Shown here one piece after another: positions 52,880 through 61,674 of a stretch of 64,000 bases of DNA. The position numbers were made by a program, and so were the translations under genes. The stretch is from NCBI RefSeq assembly GCF_003384725.1, contig NZ_QNVV01000001.1:124001-188000 (forward strand), given 5' to 3'. The stretch's first letter is position 1. Each line of letters begins with the position of its first letter. The stretch is from Chryseobacterium pennipullorum. Its GTDB lineage: Bacteria > Bacteroidota > Bacteroidia > Flavobacteriales > Weeksellaceae. The notes below the pieces were generated by a model, which saw nothing but the letters and a program-made list of their open reading frames with translations, searched no databases and was not told the DNA's origin.

Positions 52880-55800
52880 ATGAAGAAAATTTTACTTTTT
52901 TTCTCGCTATTGAGTGGGATGCTTCTCTTTTCGCAGAAAAAAATTGCTGAAAACAATACCTACGATTTTTATGAAAATAAAGGTCAGATTATTGATCAGG
53001 AAGGGAAAGAAAACAAAGAGGTCAAGTATCTTTTTCACTCCAATGGCCTGAATGTTCAGCTTCGTTCCAATGGTTTTTCTTATGATATCTACGAGACCAG
53101 AAAAGCTGCAAATCCGGATTTTTCAAAAAAGACAGAAAGCACACTTCCCATTCCAAAGCAGTATGATATCGATGAATATAATTATGAAAAACTTGTTCAC
53201 CGCATAGATATTGAGCTGATCAACTCTAATAAAAAAGTTGTTATAATGTCAGAAGGAAAATCCCCTGATTATAACAATTATTATAATCTCCCTAATAATC
53301 CAAAAGGAATCCAGCATGTTTATCGTTATCAAAAAATTCGATATAAAGAGATATATCCCCATATAGATCTGATATTCTTTAAGCCGAATGATACGTTAAA
53401 ACCTATTGAATATAATTTCATTATCAATCCGGGCGGAAAAATCTCAGATATTAAAATGAAATTCAATGGTGCTCCTACCTTAATCAAAGATGGAAAGCTG
53501 ACCATGAATATACGTTTCGGAGAAATGTATGAAAACATCCCTAACAGCTGGATTGCAGACAACATAAAGAGAAATATTGATGTTTCTTTTAAAGATATTG
53601 GTGAACAGACTTTTGGATTTAGTGCACCGTTGAATACTTCTGACAAAACAATTATAATAGATCCTGTCCCTACAAGAATCTGGGGAAGCTATGCCGGTGG
53701 ATCCGGAGATGATTATGGAAAGATCAAAACAGATAATCAAAATACCGGCTATTTATTTGGAGCTACCAATAGTACAACGAATTTTGCAACTTCCGGAACC
53801 TATCAGCAAAATATTGCGGGTACATTTGATGCATTTCTGGTAAAACTCACAAAAAATGGACAGAGGATCTGGGGAACTTACTATGGTTACGGAATGACCG
53901 ATACATTTTCAGATGTCGATTTTGATGAAAATTTTAATATCTATGCTGGTGGAACCGTTCAAAGGGGACAGAATAATGAAAATATCGTTGTAGTGAAATT
54001 TAATAGTAATGGAAGTTTTGGTTTTGAAAAAGAATTTGTTTCAACCAGGAAGAACAAACTATATACTGTTTCCTACAATCAAAATCACATATATATAGGA
54101 GGTGATTCCTCTAGCTCCGACTTTCCGACCATCAATGCCATGCAACCTACAAAATCTACGCCTATAGGATACACGGACGGTATCCTTGCCTCTTTAAACT
54201 CAACAACCGGTAATGTGGATTGGGCAACCTATTTTGGACGAAGCGATGGCTCTACTTCTATTTTTCAAATTCTCTCCTCAAGTGATAATCTTGAAATTAT
54301 TGGAGCTACACAATCTTCAGTGATTCCCATGGTGAATGCTTTCCAACCTTTAAAAGGAGGTCAATCAGATGGAATATATCTAAAAATTTCAAAATCAGGA
54401 AATAATATTCTCAGATCAAGCTACTATGGGAATATCGGATCAGAAGTAGTTTGGAAAGCGAGAATTGTTGATAATATTTTGATTCTTCCGGGAAAATATT
54501 CAACTACGGATTATCCTCAGGGAAAACCGGGAATCTGGAGGGTCAATTTAACGACAAATACCATTACAAAAAATTACTTCGATTTTAACGGTGATCCACA
54601 ATTATTGGCGTATCCTGACTCTTCCGGAAATGTTTTATTCACGGGATTGCATTCAAGTGGACAGCCGGATATATCTACTCCGGGGGCCTATATGGGAATA
54701 CCGGCAATGTATAATTCTACATTCGTAATTAAATATAATCAGTATGATGTAAAAGAATGGGGTACCTATTATACAGGAAATGGAGCTACTCAAATGGGTG
54801 AAGTGACGAAAGATAATGAGGGAGCGATTTATTTGACAGGAATGTCAAGCGGAAATACATCTGGCATTGCAACACCAGGAACATTTCAACAATCACCGGG
54901 TGGTGGAAATGACCTATTCATTGCTAAGTTTCAAGATTGTACTTCAGCTGCGGTTATTACTTCAAATTCTCCAGTATGCTCTGGCAATACAATCCAGCTC
55001 AACGCTACAGGTGGAACAACCTACAGTTGGACTGGTCCCAACGGCTTCACTTCCAATCAGCAAAATCCGATTATTCCCAATGCGACAGTTGCTCATTCAG
55101 GAACCTATACATGCCAGGTTTCAGGATCGGGAGGTTGTGATGGGACTTTCACAGTAAACGTTGTTGTAGGTGATCAAATTGCTCCGGTTCCGAATGTTTC
55201 CACTCTTGCAGACATTACAGGTGACTGTAATACAGTAATTACCAACTTTCCTACTGCTGCAGATAACTGTGCTGGAACAATTACTGCAACAACAACAGAT
55301 CCATTATCTTATTCAATCCCTGGAAATTATATTATCCATTGGACTTATGATGATGGAAACGGAAATACAGCCAGTCAAAATCAGAATGTAATTGTATCCT
55401 CTCCTGCTCTTCCAACGACTTCCAATACCCAGCAAACCTTCTGCACTACCAATAATCCAAAGATTTCTGACCTCCAAATTACAGGCCAGAATATCAAATG
55501 GTACGATGCAGCAGGAAATATTTTATCCCCTGCAACTGCCCTTGTTGATGGACAAAGCTATTATGCTTCTCAGACTATTACGGGCTGCGAGAGCAATAAA
55601 ACAGCAATTCAGGTAACGGTGAGCAGCACTCCTGAACCGACAGCCAATATCAGTCAGGATTTTTGTGCTTCTGCAAATCCTACGATAGAACAACTTGTTG
55701 TAACCGGAACATCGCTCACGTTCTATAATGCTGCAGGAAATGTAATCTCAGTGACAACTCCCCTAGTCCATGGTCAAACCTATTATGTAACCCAGACGTT

Positions 55801-56791
55801 AAATAACTGTGAATCTGAAAAACTGGCCATAACCGTGACGTTGTCTACTGATAATGTTCCTGCAAAAGATGTGGCTGAGGTATTATGCAATACTACGACT
55901 GCAAATTCAATGGTTGTGAATCTCCACGCTTATGAAACCAATGTTATTAATAATCCTACAGGTTATATTTTCACCTATACTGATATTGCGGGAAATCCTA
56001 TTTCCAATCCTTCAGCTTATGTCTTAAATCTTGGAACCACGCTTATTCATGTAAAAGTAGCAACGGCTGACGGATGTTTTAAAGTGGTAAGATTAAACCT
56101 TACGCTTAACCCCAAGCCTTTTGTTCAGCTTCCTGACAGACTTGATTTCTGCGAAGGAAAATCAATAGTTTTGGATGCAGGACCAGGTTTTGAGTCTTAT
56201 CTATGGAGTACCGGAGCAACAGCTCAAACCATTACCGTATCCGCACCTGGGACTTATACTGTGAAAGTCACCAATAGTTTCGGCTGCGAAAGCACAGGCT
56301 CCACTCAGGTTAGCTATTCTGTTTTAGCTCATATTGTTTCTGTAAATGTCACCAACAATACTGCGAGCGTCATTCTTTCTCAGAACGGAAACTATGAATT
56401 TTCTTTAGATCAGATGACATGGCAGGATTCCCATATCTTCACCAATTTAAATATAGGAGAATATACGGTATATGTAAGAACGAAGTCCGGATGTATCATC
56501 GGACAGAAAAACTTCTCCATATTCAACATTCCAAACGCGATCAGTCCCAATGGTGATGGCATCAATGATACCTGGAGAATCGCAGGCTTGGAAAACTATC
56601 CTGGAACAGAAGTCGGCTTATACGACAGAAAAGGAGCCCTTATCTACAAAGAAACTATTAAAAACAAACCTTTCCAATGGGACGGAACCTATAATTCTCA
56701 GCCCGTTTCCACTGGGAACTACTGGTATATGATCAAAGTTTCCGATGGAAGAATCTACAGCGGATGGCTTCTGGTAAAGAACAGGGAATAA
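52880..56791 (+). CDS. Large secreted SBBP/Ig-like/HYR protein, type B type IX secretion substrate
   Basis: The 1303-residue protein has a signal peptide (MKKILLFFSLLSGMLLFSQ) and an N-terminal beta-rich domain ending near residue 265. SBBP-type repeats (about 270-690) follow, with recurring units such as GTYYGYGMTDTFSDVDFDENFNIYAGG. Then come an Ig-like domain (CSGNTIQLNATGGTTYSWTGPNG), an HYR-type domain, two closely similar Ig-like repeats (DFCASANPTIEQL), and another domain (LDFCEGKSIVLDAGPGFESYLWSTGAT). The C-terminus is the gliding-motility-associated domain (NAISPNGDGINDTWRIAGLENYPGTEVGLYDRKG). Such type B cargo crosses the outer membrane by T9SS and may act in adhesion. Confidence 0.9.
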   Translation: MKKILLFFSLLSGMLLFSQKKIAENNTYDFYENKGQIIDQEGKENKEVKYLFHSNGLNVQLRSNGFSYDIYETRKAANPDFSKKTESTLPIPKQYDIDEYNYEKLVHRIDIELINSNKKVVIMSEGKSPDYNNYYNLPNNPKGIQHVYRYQKIRYKEIYPHIDLIFFKPNDTLKPIEYNFIINPGGKISDIKMKFNGAPTLIKDGKLTMNIRFGEMYENIPNSWIADNIKRNIDVSFKDIGEQTFGFSAPLNTSDKTIIIDPVPTRIWGSYAGGSGDDYGKIKTDNQNTGYLFGATNSTTNFATSGTYQQNIAGTFDAFLVKLTKNGQRIWGTYYGYGMTDTFSDVDFDENFNIYAGGTVQRGQNNENIVVVKFNSNGSFGFEKEFVSTRKNKLYTVSYNQNHIYIGGDSSSSDFPTINAMQPTKSTPIGYTDGILASLNSTTGNVDWATYFGRSDGSTSIFQILSSSDNLEIIGATQSSVIPMVNAFQPLKGGQSDGIYLKISKSGNNILRSSYYGNIGSEVVWKARIVDNILILPGKYSTTDYPQGKPGIWRVNLTTNTITKNYFDFNGDPQLLAYPDSSGNVLFTGLHSSGQPDISTPGAYMGIPAMYNSTFVIKYNQYDVKEWGTYYTGNGATQMGEVTKDNEGAIYLTGMSSGNTSGIATPGTFQQSPGGGNDLFIAKFQDCTSAAVITSNSPVCSGNTIQLNATGGTTYSWTGPNGFTSNQQNPIIPNATVAHSGTYTCQVSGSGGCDGTFTVNVVVGDQIAPVPNVSTLADITGDCNTVITNFPTAADNCAGTITATTTDPLSYSIPGNYIIHWTYDDGNGNTASQNQNVIVSSPALPTTSNTQQTFCTTNNPKISDLQITGQNIKWYDAAGNILSPATALVDGQSYYASQTITGCESNKTAIQVTVSSTPEPTANISQDFCASANPTIEQLVVTGTSLTFYNAAGNVISVTTPLVHGQTYYVTQTLNNCESEKLAITVTLSTDNVPAKDVAEVLCNTTTANSMVVNLHAYETNVINNPTGYIFTYTDIAGNPISNPSAYVLNLGTTLIHVKVATADGCFKVVRLNLTLNPKPFVQLPDRLDFCEGKSIVLDAGPGFESYLWSTGATAQTITVSAPGTYTVKVTNSFGCESTGSTQVSYSVLAHIVSVNVTNNTASVILSQNGNYEFSLDQMTWQDSHIFTNLNIGEYTVYVRTKSGCIIGQKNFSIFNIPNAISPNGDGINDTWRIAGLENYPGTEVGLYDRKGALIYKETIKNKPFQWDGTYNSQPVSTGNYWYMIKVSDGRIYSGWLLVKNRE

Positions 56792-56825
56792 AAAAACGAG
56801 CAGAAAATTCTGCTCGTTTTTATTT
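56792..56825. terminator. Bidirectional intrinsic terminator
   Basis: AAAAACGAGCAGAA (56792-56805) pairs with TTCTGCTCGTTTTT (56808-56821). It lies between the convergent cargo and CvfB-like genes. Confidence 0.9.
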
Positions 56826-57649
56826 TATAGTAATTTGATCTTATCTTCCAGAATATCGATGATTTTATCTTTATAAAGTCCTCCGACTGCTTTCTTAAAG
56901 TTTTTCTTACTCATCTGAAGTTCGTCCCTGATCTCTTCAGGAGAAGATTTATCAGATACATAAAGAAGGCCGTAGTTTTCTTCCAGCTTGTCCAAAATCT
57001 TCTGCTTGAACTCGTCAATATTTTCGAAGCCTTCCGGCTGCAGGGAAACATCTATTTTACCGTCTTCACGAATAGCCTTGATGTAGCCCTTTTCTTCTGA
57101 CAGAGGGTAAAGCTTTTTGAAAACATCTGAAACATAGATCAGCCCTATGTACTTTTTATTAATCACCACATTCCAGCCCAGCTCACTTTCATTCATCATG
57201 ATAAGATCTACCTTATCCCCTTTTTTGAGTGGCAGGTCCTGATATTGGGGGTTTCTTTTGAATTTTGTAGTTCCTGTGATCAGTTCCATATCTTCATCTA
57301 CGTAGATGTACACCAGGTATCTTTTTCCTTCGATGATCTTGGTTTTCTGCTGCTTGTAAGGAATAAATAAATCTTTAATAATCCCCCAATCCATAAAGGC
57401 ACCGCTTGGCAGGCTCTGCACACAGCTCATCACGGCAAATTCCCCTACTTCAGCCAAAGGAATTTCTGTAGTGGCCTTTAATTTATCATCATCCTGGTAA
57501 ACAAAAACCTCAACTTCTTCGTCAATTTCTTTTTCTTCCTGAATAAAAATTTTAGGCAAAAAAGTTTTTTCACCGGATTCGTCCACGAGGATCCATCCTG
57601 AATTAATTTTTTCTGAAATTTGTAAAATCTGAGTTTTTCCGAGTTGCAT
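56825..57649 (-). CDS. CvfB-like S1-domain RNA-binding protein
   Basis: The 274-residue protein fits the CvfB/YitL family: several S1-type OB folds (TEIPLAEVGEFAVMSCVQSLPSGAFMDWGIIKDLFIPYKQQ; KKGDKVDLIMMNESELGWNVVINKKYIGLIYVSDVFKKLYPLSEEKGYIKAIREDGKIDVSLQP) and a C-terminal winged helix (YVSDKSSPEEIRDELQMSKKNFKKAVGGLYKDKII). CvfB in Staphylococcus binds RNA and affects virulence gene expression. The role here is unknown. Confidence 0.9.
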   Translation of the reverse strand: MQLGKTQILQISEKINSGWILVDESGEKTFLPKIFIQEEKEIDEEVEVFVYQDDDKLKATTEIPLAEVGEFAVMSCVQSLPSGAFMDWGIIKDLFIPYKQQKTKIIEGKRYLVYIYVDEDMELITGTTKFKRNPQYQDLPLKKGDKVDLIMMNESELGWNVVINKKYIGLIYVSDVFKKLYPLSEEKGYIKAIREDGKIDVSLQPEGFENIDEFKQKILDKLEENYGLLYVSDKSSPEEIRDELQMSKKNFKKAVGGLYKDKIIDILEDKIKLL

Positions 57650-57739
57650 TGATGATAAAATTAGCTTACAAAGGTACGGAAATTTGAAGATGCCAACCTA
57701 GTTAATCCTGTGATTATCTTTTTAAGGTTTGGTTCTACC

Positions 57740-57769
57740 TTGTTACAATCGCTAAAACCACTATCTTTA
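57740..57769 (+). promoter_or_regulatory. Promoter of the small secreted-protein gene
   Basis: TTG (57740-57742), 19 bases, then TATCTTTA (57762-57769), one mismatch from TAnnTTTG. It places the transcript start near 57775 and so supports the TTG start codon at 57788. Confidence 0.55.
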
Positions 57770-57787
57770 CCTAAAAAAACTGACCCC

Positions 57788-58234
57788 TTGAAAAAACACT
57801 TCATTCTTACCCTGTTACTTTTGGGTATATCCTCTAAGGCTCAGCTCCTGGAGAAAACGGCACTGAATGTTGCATACCGGTATACAGGAAGAAATATATT
57901 ACAGGCAGGCCTGGAGTTCAAAACCGGAGAATCCAGCCACAGGCCTGTAATTTTTGGTCCGTCTGTGCTGTATACCCGGATCAATCAAACAGATCGGTTT
58001 ATTCCTGAAGCTAATGTATATTATACAACCAATGGTCAGCTGTATGGCGTCTCAGTAAACCCATATTCAATAGAGCCGAGAATCGGGATTTCGTTATTTA
58101 ATATTTTCTTTCTCAATACCGGATATGCTTTCCCGATTCATCATGAAAAATATTTCAAAGGCATCACTTTTGGAATACAATTCAATATAGCACCGAAGGG
58201 AACAAAATTTTATGACCAGATGAAGGTGATGTAA
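57788..58234 (+). CDS. Small exported beta-rich protein, TTG start
   Basis: From the TTG at 57788 the product is 148 residues with a good signal peptide (MKKHFILTLLLLGISSKAQ). The longer frame from 57710 starts above the promoter and is rejected. The mature part alternates polar and hydrophobic residues (NVAYRYTGRNILQAGLEFKTGE, PRIGISLFNIFFLNTGYAFPI, GITFGIQFNIAP), like a small outer-membrane beta-barrel or part of one. I do not recognise the family. Confidence 0.7.
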   Translation: MKKHFILTLLLLGISSKAQLLEKTALNVAYRYTGRNILQAGLEFKTGESSHRPVIFGPSVLYTRINQTDRFIPEANVYYTTNGQLYGVSVNPYSIEPRIGISLFNIFFLNTGYAFPIHHEKYFKGITFGIQFNIAPKGTKFYDQMKVM

Positions 58235-58270
58235 TATCATCGTGTTTGCAGCATAAGCTGAACCTCAATG

Positions 58271-59119
58271 TTATAATTTAGAAATATAATCCATCAGTTC
58301 CCGCTTGCTGCCTTCAAAATCGAATGCATCATAGACAACAAAAAATCTATTTTTGTCAGCACAATTCGGATACATGGATTTGGCCAGCGCCAATTTATTT
58401 TTATCAAAACTCATTATCTTTACCAGATCCCTTATCTGTACAGAGGTAAAGAGCGTGCTTTTCATCTGCTGATTAATAAGCGCTATTTTACCATCATCAA
58501 ATTTCTCATTTCGTTGCAGCATTTCAAAAAACTGGCCGAAAGTAGTATGATCCATTACATTTCCTGAATAGTGCCCGTTGCCAGAATGATTTCCATAAGG
58601 ATTATTCCATAGGTCATCCCAGTCATTAAACCCATATTGATGGTTTTTCAGGGGATATGAATCCAACAGATACAAACCTTCATGAGTAAAAAAGTCAAGC
58701 ACTGTCCTATTATTATTACGGAGCGTTAAAGTAGTCTGATAGATCAAAAGGCCGTTTTCATAAATTGATATAGGTAGTGCTCCTGCCTGCAAATCAAAGA
58801 AACGATATTTTCCGGTACCGTTGGCCATCATCTGATCTCCAATTTCCACAGTGAAAAAGCCGTGTTCAGGAATTCTCAAAAACACTTCTGCATATCCGTA
58901 ATTTTGTTGGAGATAAGTATAGTTTTTAACTCTATCTTCTGGAAAAATAGGACCCCAAGTCCTATAATCAGAAGTTTTATCTTTATCAGTCCTCTCCTTA
59001 GACGCCTTCATTTCAGTTTTAGAAGCCTCATTCTTTAATAGCTTCCCTGCTTTTCCAGCTTCCTGTGCAAACGAACTGACGGTTGCTAAAAGCATTAAGC
59101 TGATAAAAGTTCTCTTCAT
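58271..59119 (-). CDS. Secreted DUF4476-domain protein
   Basis: The 282-residue protein has a signal peptide (MKRTFISLMLLATVSSFAQ), a Lys/Glu-rich linker (20-50), a beta-rich middle (YAEVFLRIPEHGFFTVEIGDQ), and a C-terminal DUF4476 domain (FGQFFEMLQRNEKFDDGKIALINQQMKSTLFTSVQIRDLVKIMSFDKNKLALAKSMYPNCADK). DUF4476 is common in Bacteroidota exported proteins and of unknown role. A His/Gly/Asn-rich stretch (NPYGNHSGNGHYSGN) joins the two parts. Confidence 0.83.
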   Translation of the reverse strand: MKRTFISLMLLATVSSFAQEAGKAGKLLKNEASKTEMKASKERTDKDKTSDYRTWGPIFPEDRVKNYTYLQQNYGYAEVFLRIPEHGFFTVEIGDQMMANGTGKYRFFDLQAGALPISIYENGLLIYQTTLTLRNNNRTVLDFFTHEGLYLLDSYPLKNHQYGFNDWDDLWNNPYGNHSGNGHYSGNVMDHTTFGQFFEMLQRNEKFDDGKIALINQQMKSTLFTSVQIRDLVKIMSFDKNKLALAKSMYPNCADKNRFFVVYDAFDFEGSKRELMDYISKL

Positions 59120-59221
59120 CTCAAAATTTTAAAAAGTCATGCTCCATTTCTATGCCAAAAAAGGTTTTAATAAAGGCCGTATAGATCTTTTATCGTTTGC
59201 TTTTCTATACTAAAAAATAAA

Positions 59222-59262
59222 AGGGACTGTCCCACAGTGTGAAACAGCCCCCTTACTTTTTA
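59222..59262 (-). terminator. Probable terminator after lpdA
   Basis: GGGACTGT (59223-59230) pairs imperfectly with ACAGCCCC (59244-59251), flanked by A/T runs, 35 bases past the lpdA stop on the minus strand. Confidence 0.65.
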
Positions 59263-59296
59263 TTGTAATGACTAAAATCCTTTAATCAGCTATTAA

Positions 59297-60700
59297 TTAT
59301 ATGTGGATTGGTCTTTTTCCTGTAGCGTCTAATGCAGCTTCTTTAATGGCTTCAGCATACGTTGGGTGTGCATGTGAGCTTCTTGCTATATCTTCGGCAC
59401 TTGCACGGAATTCCATAGCGATGACTCCTTCTGCGATAAGATCTGCTGCTCTTGCTCCAATGATGTGCATTCCCAGAACCTCATCAGTTTTTTCGTCTGC
59501 AATAATTTTAACAAGACCATCAACGTCTCCACTTGCACGGCTTCTTCCTAATGCTCTCATCGGGAAAGATCCTACCTTGTAAGCTACACCTTCTTCTTTC
59601 AGCTGCTCTTCAGTTTTACCCACTCCTGCAACTTCCGGCCAGGTATAAACAACACCAGGAATTAAGTTATAATTGATATGAGGTTTTTGACCGGCTAATA
59701 TTTCAGCGACCAAAGTTCCTTCTTCACTCGCTTTGTGAGCAAGCATTGCTCCTTGGATAACGTCTCCGATTGCGTAGATATTGGCAACATTAGTCTGCAA
59801 ATGATCGTTTACTTTTACTCTTCCTCTTTCATCCAGTTCTACGCCTGCTTTTTCCAGACCAAGACCTTCAGTATAAGGTTTTCTTCCTACAGAAACCAAA
59901 CAATAATCACCTTCTACAACTACTTCTTCCCCTTTTTTATCTTTAGCGGTTACTTTTACAGTATCTCCGTTTCTTTCCACTGCAGAAACTGCCGTAGAAA
60001 GCATAAACTTCATTCCCTGCTTTTTAAGAACTTTAGTTAATTCCTTGCTTAAAGCTCCATCCATTCCAGGAATAATTTTATCCATAAACTCAACAACGGT
60101 AACCTGAGCACCTAATCTTAAGTATACAGATCCTAATTCAAGGCCTATTACTCCACCTCCGATTACAACCAGGTGTTTAGGAATTTCTTTAAGGTTTAAC
60201 GCTTCGGTAGAAGTGATCACTCTTTCTTTATCAAGAGAAATGAAAGGAAGTGAAGACGGCTTAGAACCCGTTGCAATAATGGTATATTTTGAATCGATCG
60301 TTTCAGAAGAACCGTCTTTTTTAGTAATTTTTATCTGAGTAGCAGATTCAAAGCTTCCTACTCCTTCAAAAACAGTAATTTTGTTTTTGTCCATAAGGAA
60401 GTTAATCCCTTTCGTTGTCTGATCTACAACCTCGTTTTTACGCTCTATTATTCTGGCAATATCTGCCTTTGGTTCATTGATAATAATTCCGTGGCTTGCA
60501 AAATTATGTTTTGCATTCTCGAAATGCTCAGAACTGTCAAGAAGAGCTTTTGACGGAATACATCCAACGTTAAGACAAGTTCCGCCTAAAGTTGAATATT
60601 TTTCAATAATTGCTGTTTTGAAACCTAATTGTGCTGCACGGATAGCAGCTACATATCCTCCAGGACCAGAACCTATTACGGTAACATCGAATTGACTCAT
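59297..60700 (-). CDS. lpdA: Dihydrolipoyl dehydrogenase (E3)
   Basis: E3 reoxidises the dihydrolipoyl groups of the 2-oxoacid dehydrogenases and reduces NAD. The 467-residue protein has the FAD site TVIGSGPGGYVAAIRAAQLG, the redox disulfide GGTCLNVGCIPSK (Cys42, Cys47), the NAD site VVIGGGVIGLELGSVYLRLG, and the C-terminal HAHPTYAEAIKEAAL with the catalytic His-Glu. It is unlinked to odhAB (52 kb away) and has its own promoter, as expected for an E3 shared by several complexes. Confidence 0.97.
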   Translation of the reverse strand: MSQFDVTVIGSGPGGYVAAIRAAQLGFKTAIIEKYSTLGGTCLNVGCIPSKALLDSSEHFENAKHNFASHGIIINEPKADIARIIERKNEVVDQTTKGINFLMDKNKITVFEGVGSFESATQIKITKKDGSSETIDSKYTIIATGSKPSSLPFISLDKERVITSTEALNLKEIPKHLVVIGGGVIGLELGSVYLRLGAQVTVVEFMDKIIPGMDGALSKELTKVLKKQGMKFMLSTAVSAVERNGDTVKVTAKDKKGEEVVVEGDYCLVSVGRKPYTEGLGLEKAGVELDERGRVKVNDHLQTNVANIYAIGDVIQGAMLAHKASEEGTLVAEILAGQKPHINYNLIPGVVYTWPEVAGVGKTEEQLKEEGVAYKVGSFPMRALGRSRASGDVDGLVKIIADEKTDEVLGMHIIGARAADLIAEGVIAMEFRASAEDIARSSHAHPTYAEAIKEAALDATGKRPIHI

Positions 60701-60743
60701 GTTATTTTATGAATTTGTTTATTATTATCTATCTTACGTCTCA

Positions 60744-60774
60744 CAAATTTACATATAAATTACCAAGCACCAAA
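60744..60774 (-). promoter_or_regulatory. lpdA promoter
   Basis: On the minus strand TTG (60773-60771), 19 bases, then TAAATTTG (60751-60744), a full consensus match. The leader to the ATG is about 38 bases. Confidence 0.65.
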
Positions 60775-60830
60775 GTGAGTTTTATCAATTTTAAAATTGG
60801 TGATTATGTGCCTTAATTTCACAAAAAGTA

Positions 60831-61217
60831 TTATTTTAATAACTTTATATTTTCTTCATTACCTTCTTTCAGATACATGGCCATAAAAACCAGTGGTTTT
60901 TCCTTCGATGCATTATCAAAATGAAGAATTTTCACATGCTTAGGTTCGTAAAAAGCATCGCCTTCATGAAGGATGACTTTCTCCTGCCCTTCAATCTGAA
61001 AAACAACTTCTCCAGACTTTATGATTCCCAATACGGGACACGGATGAAGATGTTCCGGGGCTCCCTGTCCTGCAGCCATTGTTATTTCCTGAACCTCTAT
61101 CGATTTAACATTCTGATCAACAGCAGTTTTTAATAATTCTTTTCTGGAGATCGTCTTTTGCTGAGCAGCCAGTACAACAGAGTTCAGCATCAAAATAAAG
61201 ATTACAAAAGGCTTCAT
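60831..61217 (-). CDS. Exported single-domain cupin
   Basis: The 128-residue protein has a signal peptide (MKPFVIFILMLNSVVLAAQ) and a cupin_2 domain with the metal-binding pattern PEHLHPCPVLGIIKSGEVVFQIEG and later EGDAFYEPKHVKILHF. It is thus a periplasmic small beta-barrel; the ligand or reaction is unknown. It stands alone between lpdA and an unknown gene. Confidence 0.85.
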   Translation of the reverse strand: MKPFVIFILMLNSVVLAAQQKTISRKELLKTAVDQNVKSIEVQEITMAAGQGAPEHLHPCPVLGIIKSGEVVFQIEGQEKVILHEGDAFYEPKHVKILHFDNASKEKPLVFMAMYLKEGNEENIKLLK

Positions 61218-61261
61218 GATTTTGATATTTAATGATATTTGTTTTTTATCAGTATAAAATT

Positions 61262-61606
61262 TTATACATTCAACGTTCCCTGTCCAAATGTTCCCGTGCT
61301 TTCAAAAAAAGAACCTCCATACACATACCATTCGAGACTTTCCAGATACTCCACTGCATTTTCCGGAGTGATCTGTGAACGGTCTTTTTTCGAAACAATT
61401 CCTTTATACCATCTTCCTGATTTGGCATAATGCTCATATTCAACAAAATAATGAATCCATATTCGTTGGCATAATTTACACTGTTGAATACTTACTTCTC
61501 CATGCCTTCCATTGGTATGATCTATTCCCAATTCGGAACTTCTATATTCAGTATAATGGTGGTCTGGTTTTTCACAAGCGCATCCTATTTTGGGGATTTT
61601 ATTCAT
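61262..61606 (-). CDS. Hypothetical Cys/His-rich protein
   Basis: I do not recognise this 114-residue protein. It has Cys/His clusters that could bind zinc: IGCACEKPDHHYTEY near the N-terminus and QQCKLCQRIWIHYFVEYEHYAK in the middle. The C-terminal part (SLEWYVYGGSFFESTGTF) looks like a single folded strand-turn unit. There is no signal or membrane segment. Confidence 0.72.
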   Translation of the reverse strand: MNKIPKIGCACEKPDHHYTEYRSSELGIDHTNGRHGEVSIQQCKLCQRIWIHYFVEYEHYAKSGRWYKGIVSKKDRSQITPENAVEYLESLEWYVYGGSFFESTGTFGQGTLNV

Positions 61607-61674
61607 TAACCTATATTTTATCCGATGCCAAATCTAAGAAAATAAAACGCCACATGACAAATGAAAGGATAATA

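Noticed and set aside
57710..57787. Extended N-terminus of the small secreted protein
   Set aside because: It overlaps the predicted promoter and would bury the signal peptide.
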